10,982 nucleotides of DNA from UBA7887 sp964408735. GTDB lineage: Bacteria > Pseudomonadota > Alphaproteobacteria > UBA7887. The notes under the pieces are model-generated. The model saw nothing but the letters and a program-made list of their open reading frames with translations. It ran no database searches and had not been told where the DNA came from. The stretch lies in NCBI GenBank assembly GCA_964408735.1, contig CAYPAX010000127.1:1-10982 (forward strand). Reading direction: 5' to 3'. Positions 1 to 6,101 of this stretch are shown here, one piece after another. The translations under genes were made by a program, and so were the position numbers. How positions within the stretch are numbered: position 1 is the stretch's first letter; every line of letters begins with the position of its first letter.

Positions 1-15
1 TTGAGCCGCGCTCAA
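1..15 (-). terminator. perfect inverted repeat over a stop codon, possible terminator stem
   Basis: TTGAGC-CGC-GCTCAA is a perfect 6-bp inverted repeat with a 3-nt loop. The TGA of the 115-aa gene falls inside one arm. On the minus strand it would form a hairpin right at the end of translation. Any U-tract needed for intrinsic termination would lie outside the window, so terminator function is unproven. Confidence 0.35.
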
Positions 16-359
16 CCGTGGTGGATGAAGTCCTGTAGGGTATTGGTGAAGATGTCGCGCGAGCGCCGGATGTCGGCGCTTTCCAGGCGCGCATCGTGGT
101 CGCGCCAGCGCTCGAGAATTTCCTGTACGAAATCGCGCTGATTGAACAGCGTCTTGGCGCCGACCATGGCGTAATTGTACTCCTCGGTCGAGGGCTCAAT
201 ATCCTGTGCGGCGACGACGCTGTTGAAGATGTTGACCATCTCGTTGGGATAGAGCACGCGGCTGACTTCGGCCTCCTTGCTCAGCGCTTCCGCCGCGGTG
301 TGAATCATGATCGCCCGCAGCATCGTGTCCCTGGCGTTCTTGCGTCCGAAACCGGCCAT
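12..359 (-). CDS. conserved-looking hypothetical protein, 115 aa
   Basis: I do not recognise the family. The product is small and probably cytosolic, with no signal peptide or membrane segment. It is rich in charged helix-forming residues: the basic start MAGFGRKNARD, then a mostly helical body with EILERWRDHDARLESADIRR at about residues 80-99, ending in FIHHG. The ATG at 357-359 has a GGAG about 9 nt upstream, which supports the start. Codon use has the high-GC third positions of the neighbours. It lies 93 bp downstream of the carboxymuconolactone-decarboxylase-like gene on the same strand, so the two may be co-transcribed. The stop codon is embedded in a perfect hairpin (1-15). The reading frame is probably real, but I infer no function. 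Confidence 0.72.
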   Translation of the reverse strand: MAGFGRKNARDTMLRAIMIHTAAEALSKEAEVSRVLYPNEMVNIFNSVVAAQDIEPSTEEYNYAMVGAKTLFNQRDFVQEILERWRDHDARLESADIRRSRDIFTNTLQDFIHHG

Positions 360-452
360 CCTTCACGTCTCCATAGATCGCGCGGGCCAATCCGGCCCCC
401 GAGAATCGCTAGAATAGCACGACATTTTCGCCGCGTCAGTTGGTCGGTTGCA

Positions 453-1001
453 TCAGCCGGGCAGGGGGAATCGATCCAATTCGTCGAGGTAGGCGTCTTC
501 GACATCGATCTGCAGGCTGGCGAGCAGGCGCACGACGGCGTTGTAGAAGGCGATGGTGGTGATCAGGTCGACGATGTGCCCGGTTTCCATCTCTTCGGCA
601 AGCTTGGCGAAGGTGGCGTCGGAGACGGCGCCCTCCGCCGTCATTTCGCGGGCGGCCAGCAGCGCGGTGCGCGCCAAGGGCTCCAGCGCCGATTCGCGGC
701 CCGCCGTTTCCTCGCCGATGGCATGCACGTCCTCGTCCGTAACCCCAAAACGGCGGCCGATGCGCAGATGGTGCGTCCATTCGTAATCCGCCCGCGCCAG
801 GTAGCCGACTTGCAGGATGGCCAGCTCGCGCAAACGCCCGTCGAGGCGCGAGGTGTTGCGAATGAACATTCCGAGCCCCATGAAGGCCCGCGCCGCCTCC
901 GGGCTGTGGGCCAGCGCGCGCATGAGGTTGATGTCGCGGTCGAGAATATCCCGATGTTCGGGCGCCAGGTCGTCCTGGTCGAGATAGGGTATGCGTGCCA
1001 T
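453..1001 (-). CDS. carboxymuconolactone decarboxylase-like (AhpD-fold) protein without redox cysteines
   Basis: This is a 182-aa all-helical protein of the carboxymuconolactone decarboxylase (CMD)/AhpD superfamily. The core is about residues 30-110: LRELAILQVGYLARADYEW followed by THHLRIGRRFGVT, the usual pattern of this family around the active-site helix. AhpD-type members carry a CxxC pair there. This protein has EWTHH (residues 74-78) and no cysteine at all, so peroxidase-type thiol chemistry is unlikely. Related cysteine-free members act as decarboxylases or have no known role. The frame is open up to 1163, but the ATG at 1001 is the better start: GGAG lies 9 nt upstream (1011-1014), MARIPYLDQDDL is a typical N-terminus for these proteins, and the longer version would run into the divergent gene. 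It is divergent from the SnoaL-like gene with a 73-bp gap, so the two may share regulation. The substrate is unknown. Confidence 0.85.
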   Translation of the reverse strand: MARIPYLDQDDLAPEHRDILDRDINLMRALAHSPEAARAFMGLGMFIRNTSRLDGRLRELAILQVGYLARADYEWTHHLRIGRRFGVTDEDVHAIGEETAGRESALEPLARTALLAAREMTAEGAVSDATFAKLAEEMETGHIVDLITTIAFYNAVVRLLASLQIDVEDAYLDELDRFPLPG

Positions 1002-1074
1002 GCCGTCTTGCTCCGTGGTTCCATCGCGCCTAGAAACGCCCGACCATACCGCATCAGATGAACGGGGCCACGCC

Positions 1075-1563
1075 ATGGACTTCGCCGATCTCACCAAGCG
1101 TTTCTGCGATGCCGCCTGCGTCGGCGGTGCCGAGCTTGCTGCGCTGTTTACCGAAGACGGCATCTATCACGACGGCTTTTACGGCGATTTCCAGGGCCGT
1201 GAGGCGGTCGCCGATATGATCGACGCGCACTTCCACCGCGATGCCGAGGACCTGGTCTGGCAGATGAACGAGCCCACCTGCGCCGGCGATCGAGGCTATG
1301 CGCGCTATCTCTTCGGCTACACCTCGCGCATCCCCGGCTGCGAGGGCCGGCGCGTGGTCTTCGAAGGCATGAGCCGTTTTCTGCTGCGCGACGGCATGGT
1401 GGCCCATTACACCGAGATCTTCGATCCCGGCATCGGCATGGCGCAGCTCGGCTTCCCGCCGGAGCGCATCGGCAAGCGCGCGCGCAAGAGCGCCGCGGCA
1501 TTGCGCGAGCGCGATGAAATGGCGCCGTTCCTGGCCGGGGCACCGGTGGCAATGCCGGAATAA
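1075..1563 (+). CDS. nuclear transport factor 2 / SnoaL-like family protein
   Basis: This is a 162-aa product with the NTF2/SnoaL cone fold. The N-terminal helix (DFADLTKRFCDAAC) leads into LAALFTEDGIYHDGFYGDFQG at residues 21-41, then REAVADMI. The C-terminal half has FEGMSRFLLRDGMVAHYTEIFD (about 97-117), and a basic helix GKRARKSAAAL (133-143) of the kind often found at the end of small SnoaL-like proteins in proteobacteria. Members of the fold are polyketide cyclases, isomerases, hydrolases or unassigned small-molecule binders, so the reaction cannot be named. The ATG at 1075 begins the recognisable domain. An in-frame extension to 991 would overlap the start of the divergent gene. The ribosome-binding site is weak (ACGGGG). 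A weak promoter match, TTGCTC-17 bp-TAGAAA, lies at 1008-1036. The gene ends 15 bp before the stop of the convergent toxin gene. Confidence 0.85.
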   Translation: MDFADLTKRFCDAACVGGAELAALFTEDGIYHDGFYGDFQGREAVADMIDAHFHRDAEDLVWQMNEPTCAGDRGYARYLFGYTSRIPGCEGRRVVFEGMSRFLLRDGMVAHYTEIFDPGIGMAQLGFPPERIGKRARKSAAALRERDEMAPFLAGAPVAMPE

Positions 1564-1578
1564 AGCCCCTGACAGGCT

Positions 1579-1869
1579 CTACGCGTCGGGATCGTCCGGC
1601 CAATTCATAGCTTCGTGCAAAACGCCGATGATCCGAACTTCGTCGCCCACGACGGTATACGGCATGACGTAGGGAGAACCCGGTATCACCAGTTCACGGG
1701 TTTGCGGCCAGCGACCGGGCCTACCCGAAGCGGGAAACGTGATGAGCCTTTCCGTAGCCAGACGAATCTTTCCTGCCATTGCTTCGGCGGCTGCCGGGTT
1801 GTCATAGCCGATATATGCCTCGATTTCGGCTAGGTCCTGCCGCGCCAGCGGCGACCAAACGATTTTCAC
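1579..1869 (-). CDS. type II toxin, RelE/ParE family
   Basis: This is a 96-aa toxin-fold protein. It shows the RelE/ParE pattern throughout: the WSPLARQDLAEIEAYI opening (residues 5-20), DNPAAAEAM, LITFPASGRPGRWPQTREL (about 42-60), the VIPGSPYVMPYTV strand, and VRIIGVLHEAMNWPDD at the C-terminus. RelE members cut mRNA on the ribosome and ParE members poison gyrase. From sequence alone the subtype is open, although the VxWSPxAR and GRPGR...TREL signature is usual for ParE/RelE2-like toxins. The start is GTG (rc of 1867-1869) and overlaps the antitoxin stop as GTGA, a translational-coupling arrangement that would keep toxin below antitoxin. Length and C-terminus look intact. The toxin is predicted to be neutralised by the product of the upstream gene. 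Confidence 0.9.
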   Translation of the reverse strand: MKIVWSPLARQDLAEIEAYIGYDNPAAAEAMAGKIRLATERLITFPASGRPGRWPQTRELVIPGSPYVMPYTVVGDEVRIIGVLHEAMNWPDDPDA

Positions 1870-2135
1870 GTTGCTGTATCGCGCTCGGATTTCTTACCCC
1901 AGCGTTCGAGGTCAGCCACTATTTCCTCATGCGGGATTCCTTCGCCGGCCTCAAGCTGGGCAAGACCGGTCGCGATGTGCTGCATTTGCCAAGCTTGCAA
2001 ATCCAAATAGGCTTCGAGCGCTTTCTCCACGTGCCAGGCGCGGCTGCGCTCGGTTGCTTCAGCCAAGGCGTCGAGCTGAGTCAGATTATCCGCGGCGATT
2101 CTTACGGTAACAGGCCGTGTTTCTTTGGCAGGCAT
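1866..2135 (-). CDS. type II antitoxin, ribbon-helix-helix (CopG/ParD-like)
   Basis: This is an 89-aa antitoxin and first gene of the pair. Residues 9-13 (VTVRI) are the DNA-binding beta-strand. They are followed by the two helices of a ribbon-helix-helix domain, DNLTQLDALAEATE (16-29) and SRAWHVEKALEAYLDL (31-46). The C-terminal half (LAQLEAGEGIPHEEIVADLERW) is the amphipathic segment that in this family wraps the toxin. The ATG at 2135 has an AAAGGTG Shine-Dalgarno 5 nt upstream. It is expected to dimerise, bind its own promoter and repress the operon together with the toxin. The matching palindrome lies directly over the -10 region (2158-2171). The pair sits alone between unrelated metabolic genes, as is common for horizontally acquired modules. 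Confidence 0.9.
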   Translation of the reverse strand: MPAKETRPVTVRIAADNLTQLDALAEATERSRAWHVEKALEAYLDLQAWQMQHIATGLAQLEAGEGIPHEEIVADLERWGKKSERDTAT

Positions 2136-2155
2136 GTGAACACCTTTGTATTTGA

Positions 2156-2184
2156 TCTATACATTTGTATATATTTTATGCCAA
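2156..2184 (-). promoter_or_regulatory. sigma-70 type promoter of the toxin-antitoxin operon
   Basis: Read on the minus strand, TTGGCA (2184-2179) is followed after exactly 17 bp by TATAGA (2161-2156): 5/6 and 4/6 matches to TTGACA and TATAAT. It lies in an AT-rich island in otherwise GC-rich sequence. It would start transcription near 2149, giving a leader of only about 13 nt that still includes the AAAGGTG ribosome-binding site (2147-2141). Confidence 0.6.
2158..2171. promoter_or_regulatory. palindromic operator candidate over the toxin-antitoxin -10 box
   Basis: TATAC-ATTT-GTATA is a perfect 5-bp inverted repeat with a 4-nt spacer. It covers most of the -10 box and the adjoining spacer. 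A second copy of its TTTGTAT half-motif lies at 2145-2151, 19 bp from the copy at 2164-2170. Ribbon-helix-helix antitoxins bind short palindromes of this size in their own promoters, so autorepression is the likely role. The site also lies between the toxin-antitoxin promoter and the divergent mutase operon, so binding there could affect both. Confidence 0.5.
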
Positions 2185-2242
2185 ACTCACAAGCCCATTG
2201 TCCCGGTTGACCAAATCCGATCCGCCGGGCACGGTCGCGGCC

Positions 2243-3004
2243 ATGAGCGAGGTGGTGGAGAGCGAGGTTCGCGATGGCGTGTTGCACGTCACCGTGGCGC
2301 GGCCGGAAAAGCACAATGCGTTGAGCCGTGCGGTGCTCGATCGCTTGCGTACGGTGTTCGGCGAGGCGGCGGCGGACGAGACCCTGAAAGCGGCGGTGCT
2401 GAGCGGTGCGGGCGACAAGAGCTTCGCGGCCGGTGGCGACTTGCGCGAGCTGGACGCGGTACGCAGCGAGGCGGAGACGCGTGTCATGACGGTGGAATCG
2501 CGCGCGGCGTTGGATGCCATACGCTGCTTTCCCGTGCCCGTGCTGGCGGCGCTCAACGGCGATGCCCGCGGCGGCGGCGCGGAGCTGGCGGTGGCCTGCG
2601 ATTTTCGTCTTTTTGCCGGCCACGCTCGCATCGGCTTCATACAGGGCCGGCTCAATGTCAGCACGGCATGGGGCGGCGGTGGCGATCTGCTGGCGCTGGT
2701 CGGGCCGACCGTGGCGTTGCGCCTGCTTTGTCGGGCAGAGATGGTGGGGGCGGAGGAGGCCCTGGCCCTCGGTCTGGCGGACGCGGTCGCGGCGGAGTCC
2801 TTGGACGATGCGGTGTCCGGTTTCCTGGCGCCGTTGCTTGCTCAGGCGCCGCAGGTGCTGCGGAGCTTCAAGGCTTTGGCGATGGCCGCGCGGGACGGCA
2901 AGCCACGCGCCGAGATCGACGCCATCGAGGATGACCGTCTGGTCGCCAACTGGCAGCATTCGGACCACTGGGCCGCCGCGGCCGGCGCGTTGAAGAAGGG
3001 TTGA
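2243..3004 (+). CDS. enoyl-CoA hydratase/isomerase family protein, ECHDC1-like (predicted malonyl-CoA-type decarboxylase)
   Basis: This is a 253-aa crotonase-fold protein. The first oxyanion-hole segment is SFAAGGDL (60-67) and the second is NGDARGGGAELAVACDFRL (105-123), with E114 in the place of crotonase Glu144. The second catalytic Glu (Glu164 of rat crotonase) is replaced: the segment reads IGFIQGRLNV, with Gln134 at that position. A plain hydratase needs both Glu residues. The block GGGAE...ACDFRL...FIQ...WGG resembles human ECHDC1 (ethylmalonyl-CoA decarboxylase) as I remember it. Methylmalonyl-CoA decarboxylase ScpB of E. coli also lacks the second Glu. With a B12 mutase 3 bp downstream, I infer decarboxylation of a malonyl-CoA-type ester. 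The family is sure, the reaction is inferred. The start is the first ATG of the recognisable domain; no good Shine-Dalgarno is visible. It is the first gene of a four-gene operon. Confidence 0.88.
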   Translation: MSEVVESEVRDGVLHVTVARPEKHNALSRAVLDRLRTVFGEAAADETLKAAVLSGAGDKSFAAGGDLRELDAVRSEAETRVMTVESRAALDAIRCFPVPVLAALNGDARGGGAELAVACDFRLFAGHARIGFIQGRLNVSTAWGGGGDLLALVGPTVALRLLCRAEMVGAEEALALGLADAVAAESLDDAVSGFLAPLLAQAPQVLRSFKALAMAARDGKPRAEIDAIEDDRLVANWQHSDHWAAAAGALKKG

Positions 3005-3007
3005 GCG

Positions 3008-4609
3008 ATGGAGTCCGACCGATCCAAGCCGAGCACGGTTCCGACGCAAACGCCGTCAGGCATCGAGGTTCCGGAAGTCGTGACCGCGGATATGGTCGAG
3101 GGCGATCCAGGCCTGCCTGGGGAGCCGCCGTTCACACGCGGCATCTTCCCCTCAGGGTATCGCGGCAGGCTTTGGACCTTCCGGCAATATTCCGGCTTCG
3201 GCTCGGCCGAGGAGACCAACAAGCGCTATCGCTTCTTGTTGGAACAGGGCCAGACCGGCCTCTCGGTGGCGGCCGACCTGCCCACCCAGTGCGGCTATGA
3301 CCCGGTCGACGAGATCGCCAGGCCCGAGGTCGGCAAGGTCGGGGTGTCGATCTCCAGCCTGGCCGATGCGGAGGTACTTTTCGACGGCATCGATCTGTCG
3401 AAGATATCCACGTCGATGACCATCAACGGTACAGCCGCCATTCTCTACGCCATGTATCTGGCGGTGGCCGACAAGCAGGGTGTTGCGCGCGAGGCGCTCA
3501 CCGGCACCATGCAGAACGACATTCTCAAGGAGTTCGTCGCCCGCGGCACCTGGATCTTCCCGCCGGCACCGTCCATGCGACTGACCGCCGACACGGTGTT
3601 GCATTCGACCGCCGAGACGCCGCGCTTCAATCCCATATCCATCGCCGGTGCCCATGTGCGAGATGCGGGGGCGACGGCGGTGGAGGAGATGGGCTTCACG
3701 CTCGCCAACGGCCTCGCCTATGTGGAGTCGCTCTTGGCGCGCGGTGGCGATCCCAGCCAGTTCGCTCGCCGGCTAAGTTTCTTCTTCTATGTGCACATGG
3801 ATTTCTTCGAGGAGGTGTGCAAGTTCCGCGCCGGGCGCAGCCTCTGGGCCAAGCTGTTGCAGGAGCGCTTCGGCGTGACGGACCCCAAGGCGCTGATGTT
3901 CCGCTTCGGCGTGGTCTGCGGCGGTGCCTCGCTGACCGCGGCACAGCCCCTCAACAATGTGGTGCGGGTCGGTATCGAGAACCTGGCGGCGGTGCTCGGC
4001 GGTGCCCAGTCCATCTTCACGGCGGCCTATGACGAGGCGACGCAAATTCCCGCCGAGTCCAGTGCCGAGCTGGCGCTGCGCACCCAGCAGGTGCTGGCGC
4101 ATGAGAGCGGTGTCGCGCGCACCGTCGATCCCCTCGGCGGCAGCTATTACGTGGAATGGCTGACCGAGCGCATGGAAGCGGAGATGCGCACGGTGATCGA
4201 CGAAATCGAAGCTCAGGGCGGTGCCGTGGCGGCGGTCGAGAGCGGGTATCTGCAGAGCCGTATCGCTCGCCGTGCGTTCGAGCGCAAGCGCCAGACGGAT
4301 AGCGGCGAGCGCGTCGTCGTCGGCGTCAATGCCTTTCAGCGCGACGACGCCGCGGGCGTCGGCGAGACCTTCCGGGTCGATCCCGGCGAGGCCGAGCGCG
4401 TCATCGCGCGCTATGAGCGGGTCAAGGTCGAACGCGACCAGGTCGCGGCGATGCGCGCCCTTGATGCCCTGGAGACAGCCGCGGGCGGTGATAGCGAAAA
4501 CCTGATCCCCTACCTCGTCGATTGCTGCCACGCCTATGCCACGGTCGGCGAAATGATCGGCCGCCTCAAGCGCCACTGGGGCGAATTTCAGGAACCGGTA
4601 GGCTTCTGA
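3008..4609 (+). CDS. adenosylcobalamin-dependent acyl-CoA mutase, catalytic (large) subunit; methylmalonyl-CoA mutase family
   Basis: This is a 533-aa protein matching the TIM-barrel catalytic part of methylmalonyl-CoA mutase, without the fused B12 domain. The CoA-binding N-terminus reads PFTRGIFPSGYRGRLWTFRQ (41-60). Counterparts of the Propionibacterium enzyme's residues are clear: R54 (R82), R59 (R87), Y61 (Y89), T167 and Q169 (T195, Q197), R179 (R207) and H216 (H244). Y61 and R179 contact the substrate carboxylate. Isobutyryl-CoA mutase has Phe and Gln there, so the substrate here should be a dicarboxylic acyl-CoA. The residue before H216 is Ala215, where classical enzymes have Tyr (GYH becomes GAH); this may widen the pocket. 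It starts 3 nt after the crotonase stop and ends 2 nt before the B12 subunit. Methylmalonyl-CoA is the default guess; an alkyl-substituted homologue is possible. No MeaB-type chaperone gene is in the window. Confidence 0.93.
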   Translation: MESDRSKPSTVPTQTPSGIEVPEVVTADMVEGDPGLPGEPPFTRGIFPSGYRGRLWTFRQYSGFGSAEETNKRYRFLLEQGQTGLSVAADLPTQCGYDPVDEIARPEVGKVGVSISSLADAEVLFDGIDLSKISTSMTINGTAAILYAMYLAVADKQGVAREALTGTMQNDILKEFVARGTWIFPPAPSMRLTADTVLHSTAETPRFNPISIAGAHVRDAGATAVEEMGFTLANGLAYVESLLARGGDPSQFARRLSFFFYVHMDFFEEVCKFRAGRSLWAKLLQERFGVTDPKALMFRFGVVCGGASLTAAQPLNNVVRVGIENLAAVLGGAQSIFTAAYDEATQIPAESSAELALRTQQVLAHESGVARTVDPLGGSYYVEWLTERMEAEMRTVIDEIEAQGGAVAAVESGYLQSRIARRAFERKRQTDSGERVVVGVNAFQRDDAAGVGETFRVDPGEAERVIARYERVKVERDQVAAMRALDALETAAGGDSENLIPYLVDCCHAYATVGEMIGRLKRHWGEFQEPVGF

Positions 4610-4611
4610 CC

Positions 4612-5010
4612 GTGAGCCTGCAAGGAAAGCGCATCCTCATTGCCAAGCCGGGGCTCGACGGCCACGACGTCGGCGCCAAGGTGATCGCCATGGCGCTGCG
4701 CGATGCGGGGGCAGAGGTGGTCTATACGGGCTTGCGCAAGAGCCCGTCGCACATCGCCCTGGTGGCGGTGCAGGAGGATGTCGACGCGGTGGGCCTGAGC
4801 ATTCTCTCGGGCAGCCACCACGAGCTTTTGCGCCAGACCCGCGAGAAGCTTGCCGAGCACGGCGCGGACGACATTCCGGTCTTTCTCGGAGGCAGCATTC
4901 CGCCCGCTGATGCCACGGCCTTGCGCGAGGCCGGCGCCAGCGGCGTCTACAGCGCCGAAATGCCGCTTGCCGACGTGGTGGCCGATATTGCCGAGGCGCT
5001 GGGGCCATGA
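4612..5010 (+). CDS. cobalamin-binding (small) subunit of acyl-CoA mutase
   Basis: This is a 132-aa stand-alone Rossmann-like B12-binding domain. It carries the three signature segments: GLDGHDVG (the DxHxxG motif at about residues 15-20, whose His ligates cobalt from below), SILSGSHHEL (the SxL motif, about 63-72) and FLGGSIPP (the GG motif near the nucleotide tail, about 91-98). It is the size of the separate small subunits found in split mutases such as IcmB, HcmB and archaeal methylmalonyl-CoA mutases. It should form a heteromer with the product of the gene 2 bp upstream. The start is GTG at 4612; it directly precedes the conserved LQGKRILIAKPGLDGH strand-loop, and upstream in-frame sequence belongs to the mutase gene. 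Its TGA overlaps the next ATG (ATGA), which suggests coupled translation. Confidence 0.93.
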   Translation: MSLQGKRILIAKPGLDGHDVGAKVIAMALRDAGAEVVYTGLRKSPSHIALVAVQEDVDAVGLSILSGSHHELLRQTREKLAEHGADDIPVFLGGSIPPADATALREAGASGVYSAEMPLADVVADIAEALGP

Positions 5011-6101
5011 GCGGCCCGCTCGCCGGCATCCGCGTGCTCGAGGTCGGCCACATGCTGGCCGGGCCCTATTGCGGCATGTTGCTTGCCGACCTCGGCGCCG
5101 ACGTGGTCAAGATCGAGCCGGCCGAGGGCGACGTGGCGCGGCATGTCGGGCCGCACAGCGTGGGGCCGCACAATCTGTATTTCGCCAGTCTCAATCGTGG
5201 CAAGCGCAGCGTGCGCCTGGACCTGGCGAGCGACGAGGGCCAGGCGGCGCTGGCGAGACTGGCAGGCGAGGCCCAGGCGATTGTCACCAATTTGCGCCCC
5301 GCCGCCATCCGCAAGCTCGGCCTCACTTACGAAGCGCTCAAGGCGCACAACCCGGCGCTGGTCTGTGTCGCTTTGACGGGCTACGGGTTGGACGGGCCTG
5401 ACAGCGACAAGCCGGCTTACGATTACGTCATCCAGGGCGCAACCGGGTTGATGGCATTGACCGGCGATCCCGGCGGGCCGCCGGTCAAGACGGGCTATTC
5501 CGTGGTCGACAATTCCGCCGGGATGATGGCGGCGATGGGCTTGCTGGCCAAGATTGTCGAAGGCAAGGGCGGCCAGATCGACCTGGCCATGCGCGACTGC
5601 ATGCTGTCGCAGATGAACTACCTTGCCTGTGCCTATCTCAGCGCCGGCGAGCTGCCGAAGCGCATCGCCGACGGCGGCCACCCTTACATCGTGCCGGCGC
5701 AAACCTTTGCCACGCGCGACGACCATGTGATTCTGTTCGTCAGCCACGACCGCTTCTGGCAGGCCTTCGCCATGGCCGTGGGGCGGCCCGAGTGGATCGA
5801 CGATGCCCGCTTTGCCACCATGGCCGCGCGCGCAGCCAACCGCGAGGCGGTGATCGAAGCCGTCTCCGAGGTGCTTGCCCAAGAGACCACGGCCCACTGG
5901 GTCGCGCGCCTCTCGGCCGTCGGTATCGTGGTCTCCGGTATCGACAGCCTCGATGCCGCTCTCGATGCCGCCGCCCCGGATATGATCGCCACCGTCGCCG
6001 ACGGCATCAGAAGCACGGCCAATCCGCTCAAGATAACCGGCTACACCCCCGACTACCGCCCGCCGCCATTGCTCGGCGAGCACGAGGACGAGCTTCTCTA
6101 G
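5007..6101 (+). CDS. family III CoA-transferase (CaiB/BaiF)
   Basis: This is a 364-aa member of the CaiB/BaiF family, which moves CoA between carboxylic acids. The N-terminus SGPLAGIRVLEVGHMLAGPY and LLADLGADVVKIEPAEGD are family hallmarks. D168 in GYSVVDNSAGM matches the catalytic Asp that forms the acyl-anhydride in formyl-CoA transferase. The fold-related 2-methylacyl-CoA racemases need a His-Asp pair; the His position here is Tyr138 (AYDY), so a transferase is favoured over a racemase. The protein is shorter than the usual 400 or so residues but ends in the normal GEHEDELL, so it is complete. It overlaps the B12 subunit by 4 bp and is the last gene of the operon. It may load a dicarboxylate onto CoA while releasing the product acid, like ScpC in the Sbm pathway, although ScpC belongs to a different transferase family. 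Confidence 0.92.
   Translation: MSGPLAGIRVLEVGHMLAGPYCGMLLADLGADVVKIEPAEGDVARHVGPHSVGPHNLYFASLNRGKRSVRLDLASDEGQAALARLAGEAQAIVTNLRPAAIRKLGLTYEALKAHNPALVCVALTGYGLDGPDSDKPAYDYVIQGATGLMALTGDPGGPPVKTGYSVVDNSAGMMAAMGLLAKIVEGKGGQIDLAMRDCMLSQMNYLACAYLSAGELPKRIADGGHPYIVPAQTFATRDDHVILFVSHDRFWQAFAMAVGRPEWIDDARFATMAARAANREAVIEAVSEVLAQETTAHWVARLSAVGIVVSGIDSLDAALDAAAPDMIATVADGIRSTANPLKITGYTPDYRPPPLLGEHEDELL
6098..6101. other. shared CTAG stop codons of convergent genes (CoA-transferase / SleB)
   Basis: The plus-strand TAG (6099-6101) of the CoA-transferase and the minus-strand TAG (6100-6098) of the hydrolase overlap in one palindromic CTAG. There is no room for a terminator between them, so transcripts of both must continue into the opposite gene. 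Confidence 0.9.

Noticed and set aside
96..1061. Long plus-strand open frame opposite the 115-aa and CMD-like genes
   Set aside because: It is antisense to two genes with recognisable sequence or a good start, its translation is rich in Arg, Gly and Val without family motifs, and GC-rich DNA commonly leaves such frames open.
1002..1163. Longer start for the CMD-like protein at 1163
   Set aside because: It would overlap the divergent SnoaL-like gene; the extra 54 residues are Ser/Arg-rich, and the ATG at 1001 has a good ribosome-binding site.
2102..3049. Minus-strand open frame opposite the crotonase gene
   Set aside because: It is low-complexity Arg/His/Gln-rich translation and also overlaps the antitoxin start; it is a shadow of the real gene.
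3773..4576. Minus-strand open frame opposite the mutase gene
   Set aside because: It has no recognisable motif and is fully antisense to a well-conserved enzyme.
5007..6101. Alternative reading of the CaiB-family gene as a 2-methylacyl-CoA racemase, because its length fits
   Set aside because: The racemase catalytic His position is Tyr138; the surrounding segment is transferase-like and keeps the transferase Asp168.
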